This document shows positions 54,253 to 64,000 of a stretch of 64,000 bases of DNA, piece by piece. The translations under genes were made by a program, and so were the position numbers. Numbering within the stretch: the stretch's first letter is position 1; every line of letters starts with the position of its first letter. The notes beneath the pieces were generated by a model, which was not told where the DNA came from, did not search any database, and worked only from the letters and a program-made list of their open reading frames with translations. The DNA comes from Mycobacterium sp. (GTDB taxonomy: Bacteria > Actinomycetota > Actinomycetes > Mycobacteriales > Mycobacteriaceae): NCBI RefSeq assembly GCF_029961025.1, contig NZ_JASBVP010000004.1, positions 1 through 64,000 of the forward strand, in the 5' to 3' direction.

Positions 54253-55593
54253 ATGGATCGTCAGAAGGAATTCGTGCTGCGCACGCTGGAGGAGCGAGAC
54301 ATCCGTTTCGTCCGGCTGTGGTTCACCGACGTGCTCGGTTTCCTCAAATCGGTCGCGATCGCCCCGGCCGAGCTCGAGGGCGCCTTCGAGGAGGGCATCG
54401 GCTTCGACGGGTCCTCGATCGAGGGCTTTGCCCGGGTGTCGGAATCCGACACCGTCGCCCACCCCGATCCGTCGACGTTCCAGGTGCTGCCCTGGACCAC
54501 CGCTTCCGGCCACCACCACTCCGCACGGATGTTCTGCGACATCAAAATGCCGGACGGCTCACCCTCCTGGGCGGATCCCCGCCATGTGCTGCGGCGCCAG
54601 CTGGGTAGGGCCAACGAGCTCGGATTCTCCTGCTACATCCACCCGGAGATCGAGTTCTTCCTGCTACAGCCCGGTCCCGACGACGGGTCGGTGCCGGTTC
54701 CCGCAGACGATGCCGGCTATTTCGACCAGGCGGTGCACGACTCCGCATCGAACTTCCGCCGGCGCGCGATCGACGCGCTGGAGTTCATGGGCATCTCGGT
54801 GGAGTTCAGCCACCACGAAGGGGCGCCCGGCCAGCAGGAGATCGATCTGCGTTTCGCCGATGCGCTGTCGATGGCCGACAACGTGATGACATTCCGCTAT
54901 GTCATCAAAGAGATCGCCCTGGAAGAGGGCGTGCGGGCGTCGTTTATGCCCAAGCCGTTCGTGCAGTTCCCCGGCTCGGCGATGCACACCCATATCAGCC
55001 TGTTCGAGGGCGAGGTCAATGCTTTTCACAGCCCCGACGATCCGCTGCAGCTGTCCGATGTCGCCAAGTCGTTCATCGCGGGCATCATGGAACACGCATG
55101 CGAGATCAGCGCCGTCACCAACCAATGGGTGAACTCCTACAAGCGGTTGGTGTCCGGCGGGGAGGCACCCACCGCGGCGTGCTGGGGAGCCGCCAACCGC
55201 TCAGCGCTGGTACGGATTCCGATGTACAGCCCGCGCAAGACGTCGTCGCGGCGCATCGAGGTGCGCAGCCCCGACTCGGCGTGCAACCCTTACCTGGCGT
55301 TCGCCGTGCTGCTGGCGGCGGGCCTGCGTGGCGTGGAAAAGGGTTACGTCTTGGGTCCCCAGGCCGAAGACAACGTGTGGGATCTCACGGTCGAGGAGCG
55401 TCGCGCGATGGGCTATCGCGAGCTGCCCACCAGCCTGGACAGCGCGCTTCACGCCATGGAGAACTCCGAGCTTGTCGCGGAAACCTTGGGGGAGCACGTT
55501 TTCGACTTTTTCCTGCGCAATAAGCGCACGGAATGGGCGAACTACCGCTGCAACGTCACACCGTTCGAGTTGAAGACGTACCTGTCGCTGTAG
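54253..55593 (+). CDS. glnA2: Glutamine synthetase GlnA2
   Basis: A 446-residue type I glutamine synthetase. IGFDGSSIEGF, the metal-binding Glu of IHPEIEFF, and NPYLAFAVLLAAGLRG are conserved. It corresponds to M. tuberculosis GlnA2 (Rv2222c, 446), which is not essential for growth. It lies upstream of glnE on the same strand with 83 bp between. Compared with GlnA1 it lacks the adenylylation loop (LYELPPEE). Confidence 0.95.
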   Translation: MDRQKEFVLRTLEERDIRFVRLWFTDVLGFLKSVAIAPAELEGAFEEGIGFDGSSIEGFARVSESDTVAHPDPSTFQVLPWTTASGHHHSARMFCDIKMPDGSPSWADPRHVLRRQLGRANELGFSCYIHPEIEFFLLQPGPDDGSVPVPADDAGYFDQAVHDSASNFRRRAIDALEFMGISVEFSHHEGAPGQQEIDLRFADALSMADNVMTFRYVIKEIALEEGVRASFMPKPFVQFPGSAMHTHISLFEGEVNAFHSPDDPLQLSDVAKSFIAGIMEHACEISAVTNQWVNSYKRLVSGGEAPTAACWGAANRSALVRIPMYSPRKTSSRRIEVRSPDSACNPYLAFAVLLAAGLRGVEKGYVLGPQAEDNVWDLTVEERRAMGYRELPTSLDSALHAMENSELVAETLGEHVFDFFLRNKRTEWANYRCNVTPFELKTYLSL

Positions 55594-55676
55594 CGGCGGC
55601 GTCGGTCGGCGGCTGATGGGCCGCACCTCGTCGCGGCCGTCGTCGGGCCGAGCGGCGCCGGGTGTGCGCTACCTTC

Positions 55677-58664
55677 GTGGTCGTGACCAAACCCGTGACC
55701 GAGCGACCCACGGTGCCCAGCGCGGCCCGGCTCGGATTGGTCGACCCCAATGCCGCCGCCCACTTAGCCCGGCTGGGGTGGGACACCGACGCCCATGTCG
55801 AGTTGCTGTGGGCGCTGTCGCGGGCTCCTGATGCCGACGCCGCGCTGCGCACCATTGTCCGGCTGGCGGAGGCTTTGGGCGCCGGCTGGGACGAGCTCAA
55901 CACCGCCCTGTTCACCGACCGCGGCCTGCGCGGTCGGCTGTTCGCCGTGCTCGGCTCGTCGCTGGCGCTGGGAGACCACCTGATCGCCCACCCGGGGTCG
56001 TGGCGGCTGCTGGCCGGCCGCGTGACATTGCCGTCCGCCGAGGACCTGCGCCGGATGTTCCTGGAGTGCCTCGCCGACAGCCCGGCCGAAACATCACCCG
56101 CGGCGCGCTCGGTGCTCTCTCGATTGCGCGCCCGCTACCGGGACCGGCTGCTGGTGCTGGCCGCACTCGATCTGGCGCCCGTTGTCGAGGATCTGCCCGT
56201 GCTGGCTTTCCGCGAGGTCGGTGCCCACTTGGCGGACCTGGCCGACGCCGCGCTGGCGGCGGCGCTGCGGGTGGCCGAAACGACGGTGTGCGGGCAGCGC
56301 ACCCCGCCCCGGCTGGCCGTCATCGCGATGGGCAAATGCGGTGCCCGCGAACTCAATTACGTCAGCGACGTCGACGTCATCTTCGTGGGCGAGCGGGCGG
56401 ACCCGGTGACCACCCGGGTGGCCGGCGAGATGATGCGGGTGGCATCGCAGGCGTTTTTCCAGGTGGACGCCGGGCTGCGGCCCGAAGGCCGCCATGGCGA
56501 GCTGGTCCGCACGCTGGACTCCCATATCGCCTACTACCGGCGGTGGGCTAAGACCTGGGAGTTTCAGGCGCTGCTGAAAGCGCGGCCGGCCGCCGGCGAC
56601 GCACAGCTGGGCGAGCGCTATATGGCCGCAGTGATGCCGATGGTATGGCGGGCTTGCGAACGCGAGGATTTCGTCGGCGAAGTGCAGGCGATGCGACGCC
56701 GGGTGGAGCAGTCGGTGCCCGCCGACGTCCGCGGCCGTGAGCTGAAACTGGGCAGCGGCGGGCTGCGGGACGTCGAGTTCGCGGTGCAGCTGCTGCAATT
56801 GGTGCACGGTCGCACCGACGAGTCGCTGCACGTCGCGTCCACGGTGGATGCCCTGGCGGCGCTGGGCGCCGGGGGCTATATCGGGCGTGATGACGCCGCG
56901 AACCTGACGGCCTCCTACGAGTTTCTGCGGCTGCTCGAGCACCGGCTGCAGCTGCAGCGGCTCAAGCGCACCCACCTGCTGCCCGCCCCCGACGATGACG
57001 AGGCGTTGCGCTGGCTGGCGCGCGCGGCCCACGTCCGTCCGGACGGCAAACACGACGCTTTGGGGGTGCTGCGCGAGGAGCTCAAGCGCCATCACCTGCG
57101 GGTGTCCCGGCTGCACGCCAAGCTGTTTTATCAGCCGCTGCTGGAATCGATCGGCCCGGCGGGCCTGGAGTTCGCGCACGGCATGACGCCGGAAGCCGCG
57201 GAGCGTCAGCTGGCCGCGCTCGGCTACGAAGGTCCCCAAAGCGCGCTGGCCCACCTGAGCGCGCTGATCAACCAGAGCGGTCGCCGCGGCCGCGTGCAGG
57301 CCGTGTTGCTGCCCCGACTGCTGGACTGGCTGTCGGACACCCCCGACCCCGACGGCGGGTTGTTGGCCTACCGCCGGCTCAGCGAGGCGCTGGCCGCACA
57401 GCGCTGGTATCTCTCCACGCTGCGCGACCAGCCCGCGGTGGCCAAGCGGCTGATGCGGGTGCTGGGCACCTCGGCGTACGTGCCGGAGCTGCTGATGCGC
57501 GCGCCGGAGGTGATCCAGCAGTACGCCGACGGTCCATCGGGCCCGCGGTTGCTCGACCCCGAGCCCGGGGCCGGGAGCCTCGGGCTGATCGCCTCGGCGA
57601 GCCGGCACCCCGACCCGGTGCGGGCGATCGCCTCCGCGCGGGCGCTGCGCCGGCGTGAGCTGGCCCGCATCGCCTCGGCCGACCTGCTGGGCATGCTCGA
57701 CGTCAGGCACGTCTGCAAGGCACTCACCTCGGTGTGGGTCGCGGTGCTACAGGCCGCTCTGGACGCGGTGATCCGTGCCAACCTCCCCGCCGGCGGCAGC
57801 GCCCCGGCCACCATCGCGGTGATCGGGATGGGCCGGCTGGGCGGTGACGAACTGGGTTACGGCTCGGACGCCGACGTGATGTTCGTCTGCGACCCGGCCG
57901 CCGGTGTCGATGACTCGCGGGCGGTGCAGTGGTCGCAGTCGGTCGCCGAGCAGATGCGGGCATTGCTGGGCGCCCCCAGCGTCGACCCGCCACTGTGCGT
58001 GGATGTCGATCTGCGACCCGAGGGCCGCAACGGCTCGCTGGTTCGCACGCTGGCGGCCTACGACGCTTACTACGCGCAGTGGGCGCAGCCCTGGGAGATC
58101 CAGGCACTGCTGCGGGCGAGGTGGATCGCCGGGGATGCCGAGCTGGGCCAACGGTTTTCGCAGATGGCCGAGAAGATACGCTATCCCGCCGGCGGGGTGT
58201 CCGCGGAAACCGTCCGCGAGATCCGGCGGATCAAGGCTCGCGTCGACGCCGAGCGGTTACCCCGTGGCGCCGACCCCAACACCCACACCAAGCTGGGGCG
58301 CGGGGGCCTGGCGGATATCGAGTGGTCCGTGCAGTTGCTGCAGCTACAGCACGCGCACCGCATTCCGGCGCTGCGCAGCACCTCGACCCTGGACACCTTG
58401 GATGCGATCGCCGCGACCAAACTGCTGGCCGAAGACGACGTCGAACTGCTGCGGCAGGCGTGGCTGACCGTGACGCGGGCCCGCAACGCGCTGGTGCTGG
58501 TGCGCGGTAAGCCCACCGACCAACTGCCCGGACCCGGACGGCAGCTCAACGCGGTCGCGGTTGCCGCCGGTTGGGGCAACGGCGACGGCGGCGCGTTCTT
58601 GGATCACTATCTGCGGGTGACTCGACGGGCGAAAGCGGTGGTGCGCAAGGTCTTCGGAAGTTGA
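55677..58664 (+). CDS. glnE: Glutamine synthetase adenylyltransferase
   Basis: A 995-residue bifunctional enzyme. Two nucleotidyltransferase domains are visible: N-terminal deadenylylase [20 protein letters not shown] near residues 215-240, and C-terminal adenylylase [20 protein letters not shown] near 720-740, each followed by a GlnE-specific helical part. It adds and removes AMP on Tyr406 of GlnA1 according to nitrogen status, and is essential in M. tuberculosis (Rv2221c, 994). GTG 55677 gives VVTK, the start of the M. tuberculosis protein; the in-frame GTG at 55662 is an alternative. Confidence 0.96.
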   Translation: MVVTKPVTERPTVPSAARLGLVDPNAAAHLARLGWDTDAHVELLWALSRAPDADAALRTIVRLAEALGAGWDELNTALFTDRGLRGRLFAVLGSSLALGDHLIAHPGSWRLLAGRVTLPSAEDLRRMFLECLADSPAETSPAARSVLSRLRARYRDRLLVLAALDLAPVVEDLPVLAFREVGAHLADLADAALAAALRVAETTVCGQRTPPRLAVIAMGKCGARELNYVSDVDVIFVGERADPVTTRVAGEMMRVASQAFFQVDAGLRPEGRHGELVRTLDSHIAYYRRWAKTWEFQALLKARPAAGDAQLGERYMAAVMPMVWRACEREDFVGEVQAMRRRVEQSVPADVRGRELKLGSGGLRDVEFAVQLLQLVHGRTDESLHVASTVDALAALGAGGYIGRDDAANLTASYEFLRLLEHRLQLQRLKRTHLLPAPDDDEALRWLARAAHVRPDGKHDALGVLREELKRHHLRVSRLHAKLFYQPLLESIGPAGLEFAHGMTPEAAERQLAALGYEGPQSALAHLSALINQSGRRGRVQAVLLPRLLDWLSDTPDPDGGLLAYRRLSEALAAQRWYLSTLRDQPAVAKRLMRVLGTSAYVPELLMRAPEVIQQYADGPSGPRLLDPEPGAGSLGLIASASRHPDPVRAIASARALRRRELARIASADLLGMLDVRHVCKALTSVWVAVLQAALDAVIRANLPAGGSAPATIAVIGMGRLGGDELGYGSDADVMFVCDPAAGVDDSRAVQWSQSVAEQMRALLGAPSVDPPLCVDVDLRPEGRNGSLVRTLAAYDAYYAQWAQPWEIQALLRARWIAGDAELGQRFSQMAEKIRYPAGGVSAETVREIRRIKARVDAERLPRGADPNTHTKLGRGGLADIEWSVQLLQLQHAHRIPALRSTSTLDTLDAIAATKLLAEDDVELLRQAWLTVTRARNALVLVRGKPTDQLPGPGRQLNAVAVAAGWGNGDGGAFLDHYLRVTRRAKAVVRKVFGS

Positions 58665-58761
58665 GAGGGTTTCGCCCGTCGGCGTGGACGAACGCGAATC
58701 GCGAACGGTCAACGACGGCCGGGTCGCCGGCGCCGAACCGGGTGGGTCCACGGCGAACGCC

Positions 58762-59172
58762 TCAACTGCCATCCCCGGCCGATCGGCGGGTGTCCAACCC
58801 GTAAGCCCCCGCGCCGAGAAAGACCAACAACAGGAAAGCCACACCGTAGAGCACCGCCAGTTCCCCCTTGTTGGTGAGCGGCACCAGCCCGAGCGGCAGG
58901 TGCCGGGTGAAGTACGCGACCACCATCTCGGCGCACGCGATAGCGGCCGCAAGCCGGGTGAACAAACCGGCAACGATCAGCACACCGGTGACCAGTTCGA
59001 TCCAACCCGCGTAATACAGCGGCCACGCACCGACCGGAACCTCGGTGGCGGCCGGCCAGCCGAGCAGCTTGGAAAGCCCGTGACAGCAGAACAACGCTCC
59101 GAACACCACCCGGAAAACAGCCACCGCCACCGGGGCATAAGGCTCTAGCCGGGCCTGCACCCTACCCGCCAT
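58762..59172 (-). CDS. DoxX family membrane protein
   Basis: A 136-residue protein with four hydrophobic helices, including VAVAVFRVVFGALFCCHGLSKLLGW and a motif LVTGVLIVAGLFTRLAAAI typical of DoxX. Members join membrane oxidoreductase complexes (for example with SseA and SodA in M. tuberculosis). The 3' end is convergent with glnE (97 bp gap), and it lies 21 bp downstream of glnA1 on the same strand, so it may share its transcript. Confidence 0.85.
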   Translation of the reverse strand: MAGRVQARLEPYAPVAVAVFRVVFGALFCCHGLSKLLGWPAATEVPVGAWPLYYAGWIELVTGVLIVAGLFTRLAAAIACAEMVVAYFTRHLPLGLVPLTNKGELAVLYGVAFLLLVFLGAGAYGLDTRRSAGDGS

Positions 59173-59193
59173 GGCGCAACGAGACCCGGGCGC

Positions 59194-60630
59194 CTACACG
59201 TCGAAGTACAGCGCGAACTCGTAGGGATGCGGCCGGATGTTAACCGGCTCGATCTCGTTGTCGCGCTTGTAGGCGATCCATGTCTCGATCAGATCTTCGG
59301 TGAACACACCGCCCTCGGTGAGGTAGTCGTGGTCGGCTTCGAGCCGGTCGATCACCGCCGACAGCGAGGTGGGGGCCTGCGGGATGTTCGCGGCCTCTTC
59401 CGGCGGCAGCTCGTAGAGGTCCTTGTCCACCGGTGCCTGCGGCTCGATCTTGTTCTTGATACCGTCCAGACCCGCCATCAACTCGGCCGCGAACGCCAGA
59501 TACGGGTTTCCCGAGGAGTCGGGGCAGCGGAACTCCAGCCTCTTGGCCTTGGGGTTGTTGCCGGTGACCGGGATGCGCACACATGCCGACCGGTTGCGCT
59601 GGCTGTAGACCAGGTTGATCGGCGCCTCGTACCCGGGCACCAGGCGCTTGTAGGAGTTGACCGTCGGGTTGGTGAACGCCAGCAGCGACGGTGCGTGGTG
59701 CAGCAGGCCGCCAATGTAATGGCGGGCCAGGTCCGAGAGGCCCGCGTAGCCCGCCTCGTCGTAAAACAGCGGGCGGCCGTCCTTCCACAGCGACTGATGG
59801 GTGTGCATTCCCGAGCCGTTGTCGCCGAAGAGCGGTTTGGGCATGAACGTCACGGTCTTGCCGGCCTGCCAGGCGGTGTTCTTGACGATGTACTTGTACA
59901 GCTGCGCGTCGTCGGCCGCGTGCAGCAGCGTGTTGTACAGGTAGTTGATCTCGGCCTGCCCGCCGCTACCCACCTCATGGTGGCCCTTTTCGAGGGTGAA
60001 GCCGGCGTTGATCAGGTTGGTCAACATCTGGTCGCGCAGATCGACGTAGTGGTCGTTGGGGGCGACCGGGAAGTACCCGCCCTTATGACGCACCTTGTAG
60101 CCACGGTTGGGGCTGCCATCGGCCTCGGTCGCGTTGCCGGTGTTCCACCAGCCCGAGATCGCGTCCACCTCATAGAACGCGCCGTTGGCTCGCGAGTCGA
60201 AGCTCACCGAGTCGAAGATGTAGAACTCGGCCTCGGCGCCGAAGTAGGCGGTGTCGGCGATCCCGGTGCTCGCCAGGTAGCTCTCCGCCTTGCGGGCGAC
60301 ATTGCGCGGGTCGCGCGAGTAAGGCTCCAGGGTGAACGGGTCGTGCACGAAGAAATTCAGGTTCAGCGTCTTTGCGGCCCGAAACGGGTCGACGCACGCG
60401 GTGTCCGCATCGGGTAGCAGCAACATGTCGGACTCGTGGATCGCCTGAAAGCCGCGGATCGACGAGCCATCGAACGCAATCCCGTTCTCGAAGACGTTCT
60501 GGTCGAAGCTCGACGCCGGAATCGTGAAGTGTTGCATGACGCCGGGTAGATCACAGAACCGGACATCGATGTATTTGATGTCCTCGTCTTTGACGAGTTT
60601 GAAGACGTCGTCGGGCGTCATTTCCGTCAC
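59194..60630 (-). CDS. glnA1: Glutamine synthetase GlnA1 (main, adenylylated)
   Basis: A 478-residue type I-beta enzyme, the major ammonium-assimilating GS; in pathogenic mycobacteria it is also released and linked to poly-glutamate/glutamine in the wall. [35 protein letters not shown] and NRSACVRIP are intact. Tyr406 in [10 protein letters not shown] is the AMP-accepting residue for GlnE. The start is GTG 60630 with GTAAAGGAGC 8 bases upstream, giving [12 protein letters not shown], like M. tuberculosis GlnA1; ATG 60621 is in frame but has no suitable site. Confidence 0.97.
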   Translation of the reverse strand: MTEMTPDDVFKLVKDEDIKYIDVRFCDLPGVMQHFTIPASSFDQNVFENGIAFDGSSIRGFQAIHESDMLLLPDADTACVDPFRAAKTLNLNFFVHDPFTLEPYSRDPRNVARKAESYLASTGIADTAYFGAEAEFYIFDSVSFDSRANGAFYEVDAISGWWNTGNATEADGSPNRGYKVRHKGGYFPVAPNDHYVDLRDQMLTNLINAGFTLEKGHHEVGSGGQAEINYLYNTLLHAADDAQLYKYIVKNTAWQAGKTVTFMPKPLFGDNGSGMHTHQSLWKDGRPLFYDEAGYAGLSDLARHYIGGLLHHAPSLLAFTNPTVNSYKRLVPGYEAPINLVYSQRNRSACVRIPVTGNNPKAKRLEFRCPDSSGNPYLAFAAELMAGLDGIKNKIEPQAPVDKDLYELPPEEAANIPQAPTSLSAVIDRLEADHDYLTEGGVFTEDLIETWIAYKRDNEIEPVNIRPHPYEFALYFDV

Positions 60631-60810
60631 CGATGTGCTCCTTTACCTCATAATCGCCGGATCGACGCTAGGGAGCCCATGTTTCCTGGGCGTCAAGCCT
60701 GTGTTGCGCAGACGTTACACCAGCCCGTGGCGGTCCTCGAGCCGGGGACAAGACACCTGCTGTGATACCCATGATCCGGGCATATCTCTGAGCATATCTA
60801 TTGTGGGGGC

Positions 60811-61368
60811 GTGGGTCGCGCAATCACATGTCGGCTCTCCGGTCATTCCCGCCGCCGGGGCCGGCACGATTCACCCGGGGTCTTTCGGCGCGCCGGCGGC
60901 CGAGCAGCAGAGGCGGGCAGTCCGGGCCGTCGTCCGCCGGAATCGGGTCACCGTGGTGGGTATCCGGGTGCGGCGCTCGGGCTGCCGGCGGACGGTCCGG
61001 GATCGCTGGCCGGGATGGGGCGCCGGTTGGCGGCGCTGGCCGTGGATTGGCTGGTGGCCTACGGCTTGGCAGCGCTGGCGATGAGGGCGGGGGTGGTGGC
61101 ATCGGCGCTGCTGGCGACCGCGGTGATGATCGTTTGGCTGGTGCTGGGCGTGACCGCGGTCTGGTGGTTCGGTTTCACACCCGGCCAGTTCGCGCTGGGT
61201 ATAAGGGTGCTGTCGGTGGCGGCCGGGGACGGGGCGTCGCACATCGGACTCGGGCGCGCCGCAACACGGGCAGTGATGATCGCGTTGGTGATTCCGCCGC
61301 TCTTCGCCGACATGGACGGACGCGGTCTACACGACAGATTGACCGGAACCGCGGTGGTGCGCCGCTGA
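60811..61368 (+). CDS. RDD-family membrane protein (Rv2219A-like)
   Basis: A membrane protein of up to 185 residues. The RDD domain begins near residue 45 (GYPGAALGLPADGPGSLAGM) and contains RRLAALAVDWLVAY, two or three transmembrane helices, and the closing GRGLHDRLTGTAVV with the conserved Arg/Asp pairs. The first 45 residues from GTG 60811 are Arg/Gly-rich and atypical; the true start may be further downstream. The gene is divergent from glnA1, sharing a 180-bp promoter region. Confidence 0.75.
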   Translation: MGRAITCRLSGHSRRRGRHDSPGVFRRAGGRAAEAGSPGRRPPESGHRGGYPGAALGLPADGPGSLAGMGRRLAALAVDWLVAYGLAALAMRAGVVASALLATAVMIVWLVLGVTAVWWFGFTPGQFALGIRVLSVAAGDGASHIGLGRAATRAVMIALVIPPLFADMDGRGLHDRLTGTAVVRR

Positions 61369-61442
61369 CGTTTCACCGAGCCCGGACGCCGGCTGCGCCC
61401 GGGGGGATCGTCGTCGGAGGGGGAGCGGAGATGATGAGGGGA

Positions 61443-62195
61443 TTATCTGCGTCGTACGGTGCGCTGCACGCCACGGATCTTGGCGGCGGTGGGCACCGGT
61501 CCCTTCGGGGTGGCGGTCGCGGAGGACCGTGAACCCAGTGCGGCCAGGCGCGACTCCAACGAGTCCATCTGCTTGACGCTGATGTTGGCCGGCAGGCGGG
61601 TGAGGTGGCGCTCCAGCTTGGCCAGCGGAACCTCGCCCTCGGCATTGCCGACGACGATGTCGTAAATCGGGATGTCACCGACGAGCCGCGCGGTGCGCCT
61701 CTTTTCCTGGGCGAGCAGCGGTTTGACCCGGGCAGCGGACCCTTCGGCGACCAGGATCACACCGGGGCGCCCGATCACCCGGTGCACCGCGTCGAAATGA
61801 CCGGTGTCGGCCACGTTGCGGGTGACGCGCCACTTGCCGCGAAGGTTATCCAGCACCCATGCCGCAGCGCCGGGCTGCCCCTCCGCCTTGCGATAGACCG
61901 TTCGTTGTGCGCGCCGGCCGAAGATGACGAACGCCGCCAGCGCACCCACCACGATACCGAGGGGGATCATCATGATCATGTTGAGCCCGCCCGCAGCCAC
62001 GGCGGCCGCCACCGAGACCCCGACGATCAGCACGAACGCACCGATCATGAAGGGCAGCAGCCACTTGTCCTCCTTGCGCTGCAGGAGGAACATCTGCCAC
62101 ACCTGCGCACGGCGCTCCCGGGCGGCGGCTTTGCGAGCGGCCCGGGCCTGGGCTCTGGCGGCCTTTGCGGCAGCGGTATCGCGGGACTTCACCAT
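61443..62195 (-). CDS. DUF4191 membrane protein (Rv2219)
   Basis: A 250-residue protein with an Ala/Arg-rich helical N-terminus (AKAARAQARAARKAAARERR), two adjacent transmembrane helices (about 46-68 and 72-92) and a C-terminal domain including GRPGVILVAEGSAARVKPLL and GDIPIYDIVVGNAEGEVPLA. Length and sequence correspond to Rv2219. ATG 62195 is chosen to give 250 residues; TTG 62204 is in frame. It follows lipA, 36 bp behind, in the lipB-lipA-DUF4191 order; function unknown. Confidence 0.88.
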   Translation of the reverse strand: MVKSRDTAAAKAARAQARAARKAAARERRAQVWQMFLLQRKEDKWLLPFMIGAFVLIVGVSVAAAVAAGGLNMIMMIPLGIVVGALAAFVIFGRRAQRTVYRKAEGQPGAAAWVLDNLRGKWRVTRNVADTGHFDAVHRVIGRPGVILVAEGSAARVKPLLAQEKRRTARLVGDIPIYDIVVGNAEGEVPLAKLERHLTRLPANISVKQMDSLESRLAALGSRSSATATPKGPVPTAAKIRGVQRTVRRR

Positions 62196-62231
62196 GATCC
62201 CCAAGGATACGGAAACTTGGCCGGTGCCGCG

Positions 62232-63170
62232 TCAGTGGGGGCTAGCGGCGCGATGCCGTCCGAGTGCCTGCTCGTAGAGCCGGCCGGCCCGGTAGGACGA
62301 TCGCACCAGCGGCCCGGCCAGCACCCCGGCGAACCCCAGTCGTTGGGCGAATTGCGAATACTCGACGAACTCCTCGGGGTGGACCCAGCGCTCAACAGGG
62401 TGGTGGCGCACCGATGGGCGCAGGTATTGCGTGATGGTGACGATGTCGCAGCCGGCGTCATGCAGGTCGGACAGGGCGGTGCGAACCTCGTCGGGGGTCT
62501 CACCCAGTCCGAGGATGAGGTTGCTCTTGGTGACCAATCCGAAGTCGCTCGCGGCGGTGAGTACGTCGAGGCTGCGCCGATAGGTAAACGCGGGCCGAAT
62601 CCGTTTGAAGATGCGCGGCACAGTTTCGACGTTGTGCGCCAACACGTCCGGACGAGATTGGAAAACCTGCTCGAGGCGGGCCGGATCGCCGTTGAAGTCC
62701 GGAATCAGCAGCTCGACACCGGTCGATGGGTTGAGCCGCTTGATGGCCCGCACCGTCTCCGCGTACAGCCACGCCCCACCGTCGGGTAGGTCATCGCGGG
62801 TAACGCCGGTGACCGTGGCATACCGCAGACCCATCGCCCGCACACTTTCGGCGATCCGGCGCGGTTCATCGCGGTCCAGTGGCGCAGGTTTACCGGTGTC
62901 GATCTGGCAGAAATCGCAACGGCGGGTGCACACGTCCCCGCCGACCAAGAAGGTCGCTTCCCGGTCCTCCCAGCATTCGAAGATGTTGGGGCAGCCGGCC
63001 TCCTCGCAGACGGTGTGCAAGCCTTCGCTCCGGACCAAACGCTGCAGCTCGGTGTACTCCGGGCCCATTCGCGCCCGGACCTTGATCCACGGCGGCTTGC
63101 GCTCGACCGGCGTTTGCGCATTGCGCACCTCCAGTCGCAGCAATTTCCGGCCTTCCGGAGCGACGGTCAC
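62232..63170 (-). CDS. lipA: Lipoyl synthase
   Basis: A 312-residue radical SAM enzyme that inserts two sulfurs into octanoyl groups on lipoyl domains. The radical SAM cluster is C81-x3-C85-x2-C88 (CTRRCDFC). The auxiliary sacrificial cluster is Cys55, Cys60 and Cys66 ([12 protein letters not shown]), and the C-terminal [13 protein letters not shown] is conserved. The GTG start gives [19 protein letters not shown]. It lies 21 bp after lipB and acts on its product, serving the PDH complex whose E1 is encoded at 25-28 kb. Confidence 0.97.
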   Translation of the reverse strand: MTVAPEGRKLLRLEVRNAQTPVERKPPWIKVRARMGPEYTELQRLVRSEGLHTVCEEAGCPNIFECWEDREATFLVGGDVCTRRCDFCQIDTGKPAPLDRDEPRRIAESVRAMGLRYATVTGVTRDDLPDGGAWLYAETVRAIKRLNPSTGVELLIPDFNGDPARLEQVFQSRPDVLAHNVETVPRIFKRIRPAFTYRRSLDVLTAASDFGLVTKSNLILGLGETPDEVRTALSDLHDAGCDIVTITQYLRPSVRHHPVERWVHPEEFVEYSQFAQRLGFAGVLAGPLVRSSYRAGRLYEQALGRHRAASPH

Positions 63171-63191
63171 AATGGCGATGCTACGCGGCCA

Positions 63192-63911
63192 TCAACCCCG
63201 CGCGGCGGCGACGCTCGCCGCCACGGCGGGCTGAGGAGCCGGGCCATCGACACCGTATGGCAGTACGCCATCCAGGGCGTCACACACCGCCGTGGCGACT
63301 GCCGGGCGGACGTCATCGACACCGACCCGGCGGCCCAGCTCCACCGACAGCGACGTGACGCCGGCATCGGCGATGCCGCACGGCACGATGCGGGCGAACG
63401 CGCCCAGGTCGCAATCACAGTTGAGCGCGAATCCGTGCAGGGTCGTCGCATGCGACACCCGGACCCCGATGGCCGCGACCTTGCGGGCCGGCCGGCCCCG
63501 GCCGGCCGGCAGCCAGACCCCGGAGCGGCCGTCGACCCGGCCCACCTCCAGGCCCAGATCGTTGCACACCTTGATCAGCGATTCCTCAAGGCGCCGAACG
63601 TAATTAACTACGTCAAGCGGCTCGGTCAACCCGATGATCGGGTAGCCGACCAGTTGCCCGGGGCCGTGCCAGGTGATCTTTCCGCCGCGGTCGGTCTCGA
63701 TGACCGGTGTCCCGTCGACCGGCCTTTCGTGCGGCTGGGTGCGCCGACCGGCGGTGTACACCGATGGGTGTTCCAGCAGCAGCAACGTGTCCGGGCCGCC
63801 GGCGACGCGGGCATCGACAAGCTCGCGCTGCAGCTGCCAGGCGGCGAGATAGTCGATGCTGCCCAGGTGGCGGACGTCGATCGGAGCCGCGCTGGAGCGG
63901 ATGGAACTCAT
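63192..63911 (-). CDS. lipB: Octanoyl-[carrier protein] transferase
   Basis: A 239-residue octanoyltransferase. [29 protein letters not shown] (catalytic Lys) and [11 protein letters not shown] (catalytic Cys) form the Lys/Cys dyad pattern of LipB. It moves octanoate from ACP to E2 and H-protein before LipA acts. ATG 63911 ([18 protein letters not shown]) or the adjacent GTG 63914 is the start. The last residues ([16 protein letters not shown]) are variable in the family. The 86 bp beyond it to the window end contain no gene I can identify. Confidence 0.96.
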   Translation of the reverse strand: MSSIRSSAAPIDVRHLGSIDYLAAWQLQRELVDARVAGGPDTLLLLEHPSVYTAGRRTQPHERPVDGTPVIETDRGGKITWHGPGQLVGYPIIGLTEPLDVVNYVRRLEESLIKVCNDLGLEVGRVDGRSGVWLPAGRGRPARKVAAIGVRVSHATTLHGFALNCDCDLGAFARIVPCGIADAGVTSLSVELGRRVGVDDVRPAVATAVCDALDGVLPYGVDGPAPQPAVAASVAAARG

Positions 63912-64000
63912 CACGGTGGTGAGGGTACGCCGGTCGGCGACGGGGCGGCGCGGCGCCCGGGTCAGCGCTGCCCCGATCCGGATTATGCCCTGACGGGCCG

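Noticed and set aside
56094-57710. A 538-residue minus-strand frame opposite glnE
   Set aside because: Shadow of glnE, no family similarity.

Overview
The window is high-GC DNA from a slow-growing Mycobacterium, most like the M. avium complex. The gene order is that of M. tuberculosis Rv2217-Rv2259, inverted, with many products nearly identical to those I remember from H37Rv: the FAS-II operon fabD-acpM-kasA-kasB-accD6, mabR, aceE, ahpE, the glnA1/glnE/glnA2 group, lipB-lipA, hip1, panB and mscR. Locus tags are quoted from memory of H37Rv; no search was run.

Layout. 1-4.8 kb: amidase fragment at the edge, aldo/keto reductase, secreted GH16 glucanase, ArsC-type arsenate reductase, a secreted small protein and a frameshifted PD-(D/E)XK nuclease-like gene. 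4.9-12.8 kb: class 3 lipase, mscR, a beta-lactamase-fold protein, DUF3145, diacylglycerol kinase, an alkylglycerone-phosphate-synthase-like FAD enzyme and glpD1. 12.8-18.5 kb: accessory block with an IS110-family element, a 56-aa ORF, a four-helix membrane protein, a TetR regulator, a frameshifted FAD aromatic hydroxylase and an amidohydrolase remnant. This cargo lies between two direct copies of the last 207 bp of accD6. 18.5-30.1 kb: the FAS-II operon behind a MabR-type operator, then mabR, aceE, a lipoprotein, DUF3052 and ahpE.

30.1-36.3 kb: tRNA-Val(TAC) followed by an island. It holds a decayed phage terminase, an intact DUF6602-like nuclease-fold protein paired with a one-helix membrane protein, and a type VII secretion style module: EspC-like protein with YxxxD, large WxG effector-like protein, two small membrane proteins. 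36.3-44.7 kb: epoxide hydrolase, cobD, SURF1, cobC, a tightly coupled operon (NIF3, zinc ribbon, RNase H/alpha-ribazole phosphatase), MOSC protein and ferredoxin. ptpA and ptkA, which I expect between SURF1 and cobC, are absent.

44.8-64 kb: RNase P RNA, CYTH-CHAD protein, a metallophosphoesterase-ZIP-cysH insertion, panB, the tandem exported proteases hip1 and its paralogue, glnA2-glnE, DoxX, glnA1, RDD protein, DUF4191 and lipA-lipB. Metabolically the window links pyruvate entry (aceE), lipoylation (lipA/lipB), mycolate elongation (FAS-II, AccD6, MabR) and nitrogen assimilation (GlnA1 with its adenylyltransferase GlnE). The most interesting unexplained parts are the two modules behind tRNA-Val, the accD6-flanked catabolic cassette and the IS110 left end with a possible bridge RNA. 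Several broken genes differ from an open frame by one base, two of them in homopolymer runs, so assembly error must be excluded before calling them dead.
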